Assembly (NCBI GenBank): GCA_964424545.1
Contig: CAYRJN010000023.1
Location: 1 to 30,296, forward strand
Reading direction: 5' to 3'
Origin: JAUVIB01 sp964424545
Lineage (GTDB): Bacteria; Calditrichota; Calditrichia; Calditrichales; Calditrichaceae
Length of the DNA: 30,296 nt
Under the pieces are notes generated by a model. That model searched no databases. It worked only from the letters and a program-made list of their open reading frames with translations, and was not told the origin of the DNA. Shown piece after piece: positions 22,950 to 30,296 of the stretch. Both the position numbers and the translations under genes were made by a program. Within the stretch, counting starts at the first letter, position 1, and each line of letters opens with the position of its first letter.

Positions 22950-24569
22950 TTATTCGGAGCTGTAAAAATAGCGCAGGGACGCTGCAACAAATTCTCTGAA
23001 AAGCGGATGAGCCTTTTTGAGGCGCGATTTTAATTCCGGATGAAACTGACAGCCGAGAAACCAAGGATGATCTTTTAATTCGATTATTTCCACAAGACTG
23101 CCGTCGGGTGACTGCCCGCTGAATATCATACCCTTTTCTTCAAGGGCTTTTTTATATGTATTATTAAATTCATAGCGATGCCGATGCCGTTCGTGAATCG
23201 GCTTATCGGTTTGATAAGCCTGTTGAGCTTTTGAGTTTTTGGATAAAACGCAAGGGTAGCTGCCGAGACGCATAGTGCCGCCCATATTTTTAACGGATTT
23301 TTGCGTTTCCATCAAATCGATCACGGGATGCGGCGTATTTTTGTTAAATTCCGTGCTGTCGGCCTCTTTTAAATTTAATACATTGCGCGCAAACTCAATA
23401 ACGGCCGTCTGTAACCCGAGACAAATCCCGAAAAAGGGAATATTGTTCTCCCTTGCAAAACGAATCGCTTCCAATTTTCCGTTTATTCCCCGTTCGCCAA
23501 ACCCTCCGGGCACCAGAATACCGCTTACGTTTCCAAGATATTTTTTAACATTTTCACGGTTTAATTTTTCAGTATTAATCCATTTTAATGAGACGCGTAC
23601 GTCGTTTTCCATGCCGGCATGCACAAAAGCCTCCGTAATACTTTTATAAGCGTCCGGTAGAGCGACATATTTACCGCAAATGGCAATGGTTACTTTTTGT
23701 TTTACTTTTTCATATCGTTCAACTTTTTTGCGCCATGCCTTAAAATTCAGTTCTCCGAGTTTAAGATTGAGTTTTGATAACACCAGTTCATCAAATTTCG
23801 TTTCGATATATTGAACGGGTACCTCATAAATCGTCTTTACATCAAGCGCGTCAATAACCGCCTCTGAAGAAACATTACAAAAAAGAGCGATTTTACTTTT
23901 TACGCCCTTAGGTAATTCACGATCGGTACGACATAATAAAACATCCGGTTGTAAACCGATTTCTCGCAATCGCATAACCGAATGCTGGGTCGGCTTAGTC
24001 TTTAATTCATCGGCGCCGGCTACATACGGCACCAAAGTGAGATGCACAACAATGGTATCGCTGACATCATTTTGCAAGCGAAATTGACGCAATGCTTCCA
24101 AAAACGGCAAACTTTCAATATCGCCTACGGTTCCGCCGATCTCCACAATCACAATATCGGAACCCGTTTTATCCCCAACCGTTTTAAATTTATCAATAAT
24201 GGCGTCAGTAATATGAGGAATAACCTGTACGGTAGCGCCGAGATAATCGCCGCGCCGCTCCTTCTTAATCACTTCATAATATATCTGCCCCGCCGTAGCG
24301 TTGTTTAATCGGGACATATCCACATCGATAAAGCGTTCATAATGCCCGAGATCAAGATCGGTTTCGGCGCCGTCATCGGTAACGTAAACCTCGCCGTGCT
24401 GATAAGGGCTCATGGTGCCCGGATCAACATTAATATAAGGATCGAGCTTAAGGATGGTTACTTTATAACCGCGCGCCTGTAATAATGCCCCCAACGAAGA
24501 ACAGGCGATTCCTTTCCCCAAAGAGGAGACAACCCCGCCCGTCATAAAAATATACTTTGCTTTTTTCAT
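22950..24569 (-). CDS. pyrG: CTP synthase
   Basis: Converts UTP to CTP using ATP and glutamine. The 539 residues show the N-terminal synthetase domain (FMTGGVVSSLGKGI, KLDPYINVDPGTMSPYQHGEVYV, DLDLGHYERF) and the C-terminal class I amidotransferase with nucleophile C383 in GICLGLQ and H510/E512 in FHPE. Length and motifs are complete. It begins 2 bases after the gatC stop, so the two are translated from one message. Confidence 0.98.
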   Translation of the reverse strand: MKKAKYIFMTGGVVSSLGKGIACSSLGALLQARGYKVTILKLDPYINVDPGTMSPYQHGEVYVTDDGAETDLDLGHYERFIDVDMSRLNNATAGQIYYEVIKKERRGDYLGATVQVIPHITDAIIDKFKTVGDKTGSDIVIVEIGGTVGDIESLPFLEALRQFRLQNDVSDTIVVHLTLVPYVAGADELKTKPTQHSVMRLREIGLQPDVLLCRTDRELPKGVKSKIALFCNVSSEAVIDALDVKTIYEVPVQYIETKFDELVLSKLNLKLGELNFKAWRKKVERYEKVKQKVTIAICGKYVALPDAYKSITEAFVHAGMENDVRVSLKWINTEKLNRENVKKYLGNVSGILVPGGFGERGINGKLEAIRFARENNIPFFGICLGLQTAVIEFARNVLNLKEADSTEFNKNTPHPVIDLMETQKSVKNMGGTMRLGSYPCVLSKNSKAQQAYQTDKPIHERHRHRYEFNNTYKKALEEKGMIFSGQSPDGSLVEIIELKDHPWFLGCQFHPELKSRLKKAHPLFREFVAASLRYFYSSE

Positions 24570-24571
24570 AA

Positions 24572-24862
24572 TTATCTTGTTATCACTTTCGGAACTTTAA
24601 AAAATTTATCGGTTTTACTCGGAGCATTTTCCAGAGCTTTTTCTTGGGGCAGAGATTCTTTTAATTCATCTTCTCTAAAAACATTTTTCAAATCCAAAGG
24701 ATGGGACATGGGTTCAATATTATCGGTATCCAGCTCATTTAACTTATCAATATAAGCTAAAATTTCGTTCATCTGTCCCGTTAACTCCTCTTTTTCCCTG
24801 TCGTCAAGAACGATACGGGCTAATTTGGCAATTTTCTCTACTTCGCTTATCGTTACGGACAA
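24572..24862 (-). CDS. gatC: Aspartyl/glutamyl-tRNA amidotransferase subunit C
   Basis: The small subunit that stabilises GatA in the GatCAB complex, which amidates Glu-tRNA(Gln) or Asp-tRNA(Asn). The product is 96 residues, the usual length. VTISEVEKIAKLARIVLD is the N-terminal helix, NELDTDNIEPMSHPLDL the central loop and KVPKVITR the typical C-terminus. The frame is open to an ATG at 24916, but GGAGG six bases before the TTG at 24862 (peptide start LSVTISEVEK) gives the right length and decides the start. gatA and gatB are not in the window. Confidence 0.93.
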   Translation of the reverse strand: MSVTISEVEKIAKLARIVLDDREKEELTGQMNEILAYIDKLNELDTDNIEPMSHPLDLKNVFREDELKESLPQEKALENAPSKTDKFFKVPKVITR

Positions 24863-25730
24863 AACAAGCCTCCAAGCGGGTTTTTTTATATAATGGTCTT
24901 TGATGATTTTGAACAAAGAACGAAATTAAGGATTCTTATATATAATTTCAACTTAATAAAACCAAAAAATACCCATAACGGCCATCCGTTAATCGTAAAT
25001 TATCGGAAATTGGCCGTAAATAATGCAAAGTACGGGCATATCCGAATTGTATCGAAACTAAGGAGAATAATAAAGCCTCAATCGCACGGTAAAAAAAACC
25101 GATAATATTTTTATGTTAGAATCTTCAAGATTTATCTTTCCCCTATGTAAAATCAAAATGACAATTGGATGAACCGAATTTTTAATTGGCGAATTAGAAA
25201 ACTTTGTCATAACAAAAATCTGTTACCTAATCAAAGTACGAAAGAACAATGATAAATAGTATCGAAATTTGATAACACAATATATTTATTTATTTCTGCA
25301 CAGACCAATGAAAAACCTATTCATCCGTGTAATTCGGGAATCACTTTCTACCACTGCAATAAGAAGAACCGTACTCTATTCGATGAGAAAGAAATGACAA
25401 ATTCTTATTATAATCAAGAACATAGCTTCGAAAAGTGATTAATGAAAATTGTGCGAGTAGAATCATCAATGTGTCATTTTACGATGAATCGGAGAATTCT
25501 AATCATGAATAGGAAGATTTAGATTCCCGTTTAAAACACAATGGGGACGCATATATTGAAATAATCGTATGTTATACTATTATTTTTCATTGTCGATTTA
25601 ATCGGACAATCTAAAATTGTACGTATACAAAAAATATTCTAAAAATAATGTTGAAAATGTTCCAAATAGATTGTTTTTTGAAATTTCGATATTATAAATT
25701 TGCGAGGCTATGCTTTTTTTTATTCAAACG
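24863..25730. other. Gap between gatC and the RACo-like gene
   Basis: About 870 bases of AT-rich DNA with many stops in all frames and no recognisable protein or RNA. It must contain the gatC-pyrG promoter at its left end. The only notable structure is the stem-loop at 24978-25017. Confidence 0.6.
24978..25017. repeat. Extended stem-loop (7 + 8 paired bases)
   Basis: ACGGCCA (24978-24984) pairs with TGGCCGT (25011-25017). Inside it TCCGTTAAT pairs with ATTATCGGA with one T-T mismatch, loop CGTAA. The only asymmetry is a 3-base bulge (AAT). No T-tract follows on either strand, so it is not a simple terminator. It lies about 115 bases upstream of the gatC start. Confidence 0.55.
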
Positions 25731-27239
25731 CTAATTATAATTTTCAAAAATCATTTTTTCTACAAAAATATCTTGGAAATCACTATCGGCATCAAGGGAA
25801 ATATGCTCAATTTTGGGTATTACTTCATCTAAAGAATAATCATCGCTAAAGAGCAACATTTTCGCGCCGATCAGCGCCGAATTGCCAAGCTTTTTAATTT
25901 TATACTCGTCGACTTCTATCATGCCGAGACGCACCGCATTTTCAAGATTTATAAAATGTCCAAATGCCCCGGAAATAAATAGGCGCCTTATATCATCCAA
26001 ACTCTTTCCAAGCTTACGAACAAGTATTTGAAGGCCTGCGGCTAACGCGCCTTTCGCCAGTTGAAATTCTCTGACATCTTTTTGAGTAAGATAGACTTTG
26101 CCGCCGATTTTTAAGCGTTCCAAATGGTTGGCAAAAGCGCCGCCGACATCAATCGATTTATTTGTAAGCGACACCGCCACAGCATCTATAAGACCGCTGC
26201 CGCAAATGCCGAGAGGTTCATAATTTCCGATAACATGATATTTGATTTTTTCAGCGGATAACGATACGGATGAAATAGCGCCGGACCTTGCGGACATACC
26301 CATGTGAATATTTGCGCCCTCAAAAGCCGGACCGGCGGCCGTTGAAGCGCAAACCATTCCATCTTTATTGCCCACAACCATTTCTCCATTGGTTCCAAGA
26401 TCGATTAAAGCGCTCAAATGCGGATTGGTATTCATTTCAGCCGCAATTATTCCGGCATAAACATCACTGCCCACAAAACCGGCGATTGGACGAATAAAAA
26501 CTATTTGCACGGTTTCGGGTAAGTCCCAATGTAAATCTTCTGCGGAAAATATTACGGAAATATTATTAACCGTTTCAAAGGGATACATAGATAAGGGCTG
26601 TACGTCAAAGTCACAAAACAAATGATGCATTACCGTATTGCCAACGAGCACAATTTTTTTAAGGTCTATACTTTTTTTGTGTAAGAGCATCTTAATCAAA
26701 CGGAATATTTCGTTTCGTATCAACTCTTTAAGGTTCTTTCGCCCTTCGGTAGTAAGAGCATATAATATGCGGTTCATAATATCCGCGCCATATTGCGATT
26801 GGGGATTACGGCATGTCTGAGCGCTTATCACCTTACTGCTTTTCATATCGACTAATTGCGCCACAATTGTCGTTGTGCCGACATCAATCGCTATACCATA
26901 CCCCTCGCGAGGCCTAAAAGAAAAATAACTATCGTCGACAAGTATTAACGTATCGAGCTGCGGAATTTCAATTGTCATATCTTCAACAACTTCGCTTATA
27001 CAAGCCAGACGATATTCCAGACCCAAGCCAAGCTTATAGACTATTTCTTTATGCTTTTCGGGGTCTTTAACATCGCCGGAAAGTGGCTTAATCTTGCATC
27101 CCCCGCAATGGCCTTTGCCTCCGCAAGGAAATTCAATGCCATACTCAAAAATAATATCTTTCAGAGGCGTTCCTTTTAATACGGTAAGTTCTTTACCAAG
27201 CGGTTCTATTTTTATTTTAATTTGTTCGTTCTCTTTCAT
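25731..27239 (-). CDS. RACo-like [2Fe-2S] ferredoxin / ASKHA-domain protein
   Basis: Resembles reductive activators of corrinoid proteins, which use ATP to return Co(II) to Co(I). The N-terminal ferredoxin domain binds a [2Fe-2S] cluster through C39, C45 and C48 (PCGGKGHCGGC) and C80 (RLAC). From about residue 110 the ASKHA-type ATPase (DUF4445) follows, with YGIAIDVGTTTIVAQLVD, LVGNTVMHHLF, IDLGTNGEMVVGN, SARSGAI and FISGAFGHFINLENAVRLGM. At 502 residues it lacks the middle linker of the longest members. No corrinoid protein, MtrH or MtaA/B-type methyltransferase is in the window, so its partner lies elsewhere. No clear Shine-Dalgarno precedes the ATG at 27239. It is 394 bases downstream of the HD gene. 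Confidence 0.88.
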   Translation of the reverse strand: MKENEQIKIKIEPLGKELTVLKGTPLKDIIFEYGIEFPCGGKGHCGGCKIKPLSGDVKDPEKHKEIVYKLGLGLEYRLACISEVVEDMTIEIPQLDTLILVDDSYFSFRPREGYGIAIDVGTTTIVAQLVDMKSSKVISAQTCRNPQSQYGADIMNRILYALTTEGRKNLKELIRNEIFRLIKMLLHKKSIDLKKIVLVGNTVMHHLFCDFDVQPLSMYPFETVNNISVIFSAEDLHWDLPETVQIVFIRPIAGFVGSDVYAGIIAAEMNTNPHLSALIDLGTNGEMVVGNKDGMVCASTAAGPAFEGANIHMGMSARSGAISSVSLSAEKIKYHVIGNYEPLGICGSGLIDAVAVSLTNKSIDVGGAFANHLERLKIGGKVYLTQKDVREFQLAKGALAAGLQILVRKLGKSLDDIRRLFISGAFGHFINLENAVRLGMIEVDEYKIKKLGNSALIGAKMLLFSDDYSLDEVIPKIEHISLDADSDFQDIFVEKMIFENYN

Positions 27240-27633
27240 GATATTGCGGCGTAATCTATTTATTTATGCACTATGGCTGTGAATACCTTCAAATGAAAAG
27301 TAGTCCGTCGTCGTCTAAGATAAACGGCCGTTCTTTATTCGTATCGGAATTCCAAGAAACAATCGTTTTGTTGTTTTTTATTAATCGACCTGCACAGCTT
27401 AATTCTTGCTAAGGAATTTAAAAAAATAACAAATTTCAGACTTTTTCAATATTATTTTTGTAATTTCAATCCCGCAAAGGCGAATGAGAAATCTTAAAAG
27501 TAAAATATAGCTTAAATCTACCACTATAAGGGAATACTATAGCTTTAAGATTTCTCCACTCCATCACAACAAAAAACATCGTGATTACGGTTGAAATGAC
27601 AAAAAGTTATTAATTATTAATAATCACAATCCT
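27240..27633. other. Gap between RACo-like gene and HD gene
   Basis: About 390 bases without a supported gene. It contains the strong stem-loop at 27486-27556; the rest is AT-rich spacer, presumably with the RACo-like gene's promoter. Confidence 0.6.
27486..27556. repeat. 71-base structured stem-loop with perfect 13-bp arms
   Basis: GAGAAATCTTAAA (27486-27498) and TTTAAGATTTCTC (27544-27556) are perfectly complementary. Nested inside are TATAG/CTATA (27506-27510 with 27537-27541) and CTTA/TAAG (27511-27514 with 27527-27530). The element is a three-tiered hairpin with no following T-run. It could be a small structured RNA, an RNA-processing signal or a short palindromic mobile element. Confidence 0.6.
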
Positions 27634-28167
27634 TTACTTTATTAATTCAAAATCGATAAAATCCACATGATGAAAAATAATGGCTTCCGGCGAGCGTTTT
27701 TCGCCCGCGCCCTCTTTGGAATGAACGGCGATGATATGCATTACTTCCGGCGGGAGACCATATTTAAAAGCCAACCCGACGCCGCTAAAGGGATGGCGCA
27801 GCTTTGCGCCGAAGTCGCTTTTGATAATTTCGCCGTTTTTTTTCTCATATTCAAAGAGCTTGCCCACATCGGCTAATAATGAACCGGCAATTAAATAATC
27901 ACGATTTACCGGGGTTTTCCGATCTCCGTAAGCGTCGTCCAAAACATCATTGCAGGCCAGCGCCATGTGGCAGCAAGTGCGCACATGCTCGATAAAACCG
28001 ATATTAACGTTTTCCGCCAAAAGCGTAAAAGGGATTTTTTTCAGCTCTTCGATTGTCCAGCCGCGATAAGCCACGGCTTCTTCCCAGCAGGCGATAACTT
28101 TATCTTGTATTTCGGAATCCCGAATTTCAGCTATTTCGGGGAATAATTCAAATATCTTTTCTCTCAT
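27634..28167 (-). CDS. HD-domain protein with altered metal site
   Basis: A 177-residue member of the HD phosphohydrolase superfamily (PF01966 type). The expected order is present: H61 in FIEHVRTCCHMAL, then SLLADVGKLFEYE, H125 in LRHPFSGV, H144 and H149 in MHIIAVHS and a late HHVDF (166-170). The diagnostic HD pair is A99-D100 here, so the metal-binding histidine is missing. Relatives read LLHDVGK at this place. The protein may be inactive, bind one metal or use a nearby histidine. AGGA 10 bases before the ATG at 28167 supports the start. It follows the citryl-CoA-lyase-like gene by 67 bases and probably belongs to its operon. Function unknown. Confidence 0.82.
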   Translation of the reverse strand: MREKIFELFPEIAEIRDSEIQDKVIACWEEAVAYRGWTIEELKKIPFTLLAENVNIGFIEHVRTCCHMALACNDVLDDAYGDRKTPVNRDYLIAGSLLADVGKLFEYEKKNGEIIKSDFGAKLRHPFSGVGLAFKYGLPPEVMHIIAVHSKEGAGEKRSPEAIIFHHVDFIDFELIK

Positions 28168-28234
28168 TTTTTAAAATCCTGGTATTTTTTTGTAATGAAA
28201 TTCCAAAGCTGTCCAACTTTGCCACTTAATTTTC

Positions 28235-29008
28235 TCAGAGCGTTCTCTCCTCGACGCCGTCATACTCCACATCCGTGGGATGGATTTTACGCATGGGTTT
28301 ATAGCGCGTTTTCTCTTCATAAACATGGGCGACCAATCCCGGCATACGCGCCATCATAAAAAAAGCGTTGGCCAGCATGGGATCAAAATCCATTTCGCAA
28401 AGCAGAGCGGCAATGGCGCCGTCCACATTAAGAGGCAAATTTTTTCCCATCGCTTTAAACTCCTCCACAAAAGCCTGCGCCAAGTCCATATATTCACCGG
28501 CGATACCCAGTTCAGCGGCCAAATCAAAAAGCCGTTTGCTGCGCGGATCGTTATTATGAATTCGATGCCCGAATCCCGCGATGCGTTTGCCGGTCTTTTT
28601 ATAGTTATCAATCTGCTCCTTCACCGCTTCTTTTTGCGTTATATTTTTAACCCCGGCGATTTTCAAAGTATCGATTAAAACGCGCATACAATCCTCAATC
28701 GCTCCGCCGTGGAATTTGGATATGGATAGAATACCGGCGGCTACGGCGGCGTTTAGCGGCGCGCCCGTGGAGGCCACGGTGATAGCGCTCAATACCGAGG
28801 GCGGCGTTGTGCCGTGATCAACGGAGGATACGAGAATAGCCTCCAACATTTTTGCCCTGTTTTCATCGGGCAGCTCCCCTTTAAAAAGAAGATAAACCAT
28901 AGATCCGTAACTTACGCGGCCGATCAGCTCCTCAAGCCGGTAACCGCGCACGGTTAATTTATTCGGCTCTACTTTTGTAATGGCCGATTTCCAATGTAAA
29001 TCCGACAT
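28235..29008 (-). CDS. Citrate-synthase-fold protein, probable citryl-CoA lyase
   Basis: A short (257-residue) relative of citrate synthase that keeps the catalytic positions: H100 in KFHGGA, H148 in GFGHRIHNNDPR and D196 in NVDGAIAALL. It lacks much of the N-terminal part of full citrate synthase (about 370-430 residues). This size and motif set is usually annotated as citryl-CoA lyase, which splits citryl-CoA into acetyl-CoA and oxaloacetate. Related short proteins may act on other acyl-CoAs, so the substrate is uncertain. GGGAG 8 bases before the ATG at 29008 supports the start. The gene lies 15 bases after the TrmB-type regulator, which presumably controls it. Confidence 0.85.
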   Translation of the reverse strand: MSDLHWKSAITKVEPNKLTVRGYRLEELIGRVSYGSMVYLLFKGELPDENRAKMLEAILVSSVDHGTTPPSVLSAITVASTGAPLNAAVAAGILSISKFHGGAIEDCMRVLIDTLKIAGVKNITQKEAVKEQIDNYKKTGKRIAGFGHRIHNNDPRSKRLFDLAAELGIAGEYMDLAQAFVEEFKAMGKNLPLNVDGAIAALLCEMDFDPMLANAFFMMARMPGLVAHVYEEKTRYKPMRKIHPTDVEYDGVEERTL

Positions 29009-29023
29009 TATTTTACTCCCTGC

Positions 29024-29791
29024 TTAAAATTCTTTTAAAATCCCCTCGGCTTCTTTACCGAATTTTTCGATCATTCGTATGGAATAGATATCATGAATAA
29101 TGTAATCTTTAGCGAGCAAAACCAGACCGCTGTTACTGGTCCAGGCGGCGCTGCTTTTTTCATTTCCGGAAAAATGGCCGAGAATCACCTGCTTATCATC
29201 CACCACCAGCGCAATACGCCGTCCACCCCGCTTAATGCGGATTTCATGCTCGCGGCCGTGACGATATTCTTTGCCGAAACCCAATTTCTTTTTACCGAAA
29301 TGGACAATATTCAATTCCACGCCTTTATGATTAAGCGTTTTTAATGTTTCGCTAAGCAAATCGATCTCTTCATCCCAAATCGAAAGGAATATCTGCTTTT
29401 CCCCTTTTAAAAGGAATTCGATTATCCGTTCCATTATGGCCGTTCGACCGCTGATATTCCATATATATTGATCGGAGAAATCATGCCGGGTATAGAGATT
29501 CTGCAACTCTTCGCCAAGCAAATCGATAGCATTTACATAACTTTTTTTCAAATGGGCCAGAATTTCGTCGGGCGGTTTAGGGACATATTTTAGCGGTTCT
29601 TCGTCGATTGACAAGATGGCTTCTTTGTTGATTAATTTGGATAAGACGCCGTAAACTTTTGATGCCGGCACCCCGGATATTTTTGCCAGTTCATAACCGC
29701 TGACCCGCGGCTGCTGCAACAGCGCCAAATAGACCCGCGCTTCATACTGACCGAAACCGATATTTTGCATAAGCGATACAATATTATGCAT
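29024..29791 (-). CDS. TrmB-family transcriptional regulator
   Basis: A sugar- or metabolite-sensing regulator of a family abundant in archaea and found in some bacteria. In the 255 residues, the N-terminal winged helix reads LMQNIGFGQYEARVYLALL, SGYELAKISGVPASKVYGVLSKL and LKYVPKPPDEIL, a clear TrmB pattern (PF01978). A helical linker follows, then a phospholipase-D-like effector domain from about residue 110 (ISGRTAIMERIIEFLLKGEKQIFLSIWDEEI). The frame can begin at a TTG (29806), but the ATG at 29791 gives the usual family N-terminus. Its promoter overlaps a 30-base palindrome, so it probably controls itself and the downstream citryl-CoA-lyase-like and HD genes. Confidence 0.9.
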   Translation of the reverse strand: MHNIVSLMQNIGFGQYEARVYLALLQQPRVSGYELAKISGVPASKVYGVLSKLINKEAILSIDEEPLKYVPKPPDEILAHLKKSYVNAIDLLGEELQNLYTRHDFSDQYIWNISGRTAIMERIIEFLLKGEKQIFLSIWDEEIDLLSETLKTLNHKGVELNIVHFGKKKLGFGKEYRHGREHEIRIKRGGRRIALVVDDKQVILGHFSGNEKSSAAWTSNSGLVLLAKDYIIHDIYSIRMIEKFGKEAEGILKEF

Positions 29792-29810
29792 AAAAAGATT
29801 TTCCAATATA

Positions 29811-29840
29811 CTTATTAACCACCTAAGTAGTTAATATAAG
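29811..29840. promoter_or_regulatory. Palindromic operator candidate upstream of the TrmB-type gene
   Basis: ATTAAC (29814-29819) and GTTAAT (29830-29835) are exact inverted arms around a 10-base centre that is itself nearly symmetric. Flanking CTTA and TAAG extend the symmetry with a 2-base offset. It overlaps the -10 box. Confidence 0.55.
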
Positions 29841-29861
29841 ATAATACGGATAAAATTGCAA
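29833..29861 (-). promoter_or_regulatory. Promoter of the TrmB-type regulator operon
   Basis: On the minus strand TTGCAA (29861-29856) and TATATT (29838-29833) are separated by exactly 17 bases, the same -10 sequence and spacing as the arsR promoter. The ATG at 29791 is about 40 bases downstream. Confidence 0.6.
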
Positions 29862-30296
29862 CGCATAGCGGAATAATTTTTAAAGATATGCATTTTCCGT
29901 AAATATTAACTATCAATTTATATGATCGTTTTCCGTTTTATAAATAGAACTTTTATGTAAAAAAAGCGTCCCTTTAACGTTTTAATCGGGCAACCGCTTT
30001 TTACCATAGTAAAAACCGGCTCGATCCCAAGTCGCTCATTATAGAGCTATCGACAATTTTAAAATATCTATTTGTTTATTTATTATTCTAAATCAAATTT
30101 TTCGATCAACCCAAACCCATAAGCCTACGATTAAGCCCTACAAGATGTGATAGATTCAAAATAATAATATCCTCTCTATTTCTTCAATATCTTATAAATG
30201 TTTGGATTATAATTGTTTTTTATGATTTTAGAATTTATATTAATGATTAAGCATTTTACTCCGTAAAAATTGGTTTAAGAACATGAAGAACATTGA
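29862..30296. other. Right-hand end of the window, no gene found
   Basis: About 430 AT-rich bases with stops in all frames. The only element I can support is the hairpin at 29959-30002, which suggests a minus-strand gene ends beyond the right edge. Confidence 0.5.
29959..30002. terminator. Probable rho-independent terminator
   Basis: AAAAAGCG (29961-29968) pairs with CGCTTTTT (29995-30002), with an inner CCC/GGG pairing (29970-29972 with 29988-29990). Read on the minus strand the stem ends in seven T residues; on the plus strand it ends in five. It most likely ends a minus-strand transcript from the right. Confidence 0.5.

Noticed and set aside
24893..25105. 70-codon plus-strand frame over the gatC upstream region
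   Set aside because: It runs through the stem-loop at 24978-25017 and is very basic; no recognisable family and no good ribosome-binding site.
25105..25730. Possible decayed gene in the long gap before the RACo-like gene
   Set aside because: Some stretches look more codon-like than plain spacer, but no frame is open for long and I recognise no family in any of the frames.
30012..30040. CGGCTCGATCCC resembling a tRNA T-arm
   Set aside because: The flanking bases do not pair as a T-stem and no acceptor, D- or anticodon arms can be found around it.

Overview
The window is an AT-rich stretch of bacterial chromosome, roughly 38-40% G+C by eye. It encodes a Gram-negative cell: an MlaEFD-type lipid transporter, an outer-membrane porin and a lipoprotein are present. 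Several starts are TTG (rfbB, gatC), supported by good Shine-Dalgarno sequences. The gene mix points to an anaerobe: a RACo-like [2Fe-2S]/ASKHA protein, a citryl-CoA-lyase-like protein, a one-chain homoaconitase-like enzyme and sigma-54 control. I cannot name the phylum. A candidate lineage of the FCB type (Cloacimonadota-like, for example) is only a guess. I saw no rRNA, convincing tRNA, CRISPR array, transposase or phage gene.

Layout. (1) 1-2020: a sigma-54 activator whose N-terminal part is cut by an in-frame stop, followed by a well-spaced -24/-12 promoter and a two-repeat SPW membrane protein with a strong terminator. (2) 2376-4765: mlaE-mlaF-mlaD, plus strand. (3) 4907-12300, minus strand: a large metal/arsenic region. 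Read in the direction of transcription it is arsR, thioredoxin-type arsC, TauE/SafE permease, rhodanese, phosphate-porin-like protein, FmdE-like zinc protein, ACR3 arsenite pump, a permease split into two overlapping genes, a zinc-type CDF exporter and a second rhodanese. An ArsR promoter with overlapping operator can be read directly. (4) 12544-15482, plus strand: a fungal-Lys4-like homoaconitase, a small membrane protein and a cold-shock protein with a long leader. (5) 15641-18452, minus strand: rfbB and a lipoprotein of three about 180-residue beta-helix-like repeats. (6) 19059-24862, minus strand: gatC-pyrG, a GGDEF protein and polA. (7) 25731-29791, minus strand: a TrmB-type regulator with promoter and palindromic operator, a citryl-CoA-lyase-like enzyme, an HD protein whose HD histidine is alanine, and the RACo-like protein.

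How the parts work together. The arsenic region has the usual core (sensor, reductase, pump) with sulfur-handling and outer-membrane genes placed between reductase and pump. This is the best candidate for a little-described system. The regulator/SPW pair looks like a self-contained envelope response. The TrmB cluster looks like a small acyl-CoA or C1 metabolic unit. The long gaps at 18453-19058, 24863-25730, 27240-27633 and 29862-30296 hold no gene I can support, but two of them contain unusually strong stem-loops.
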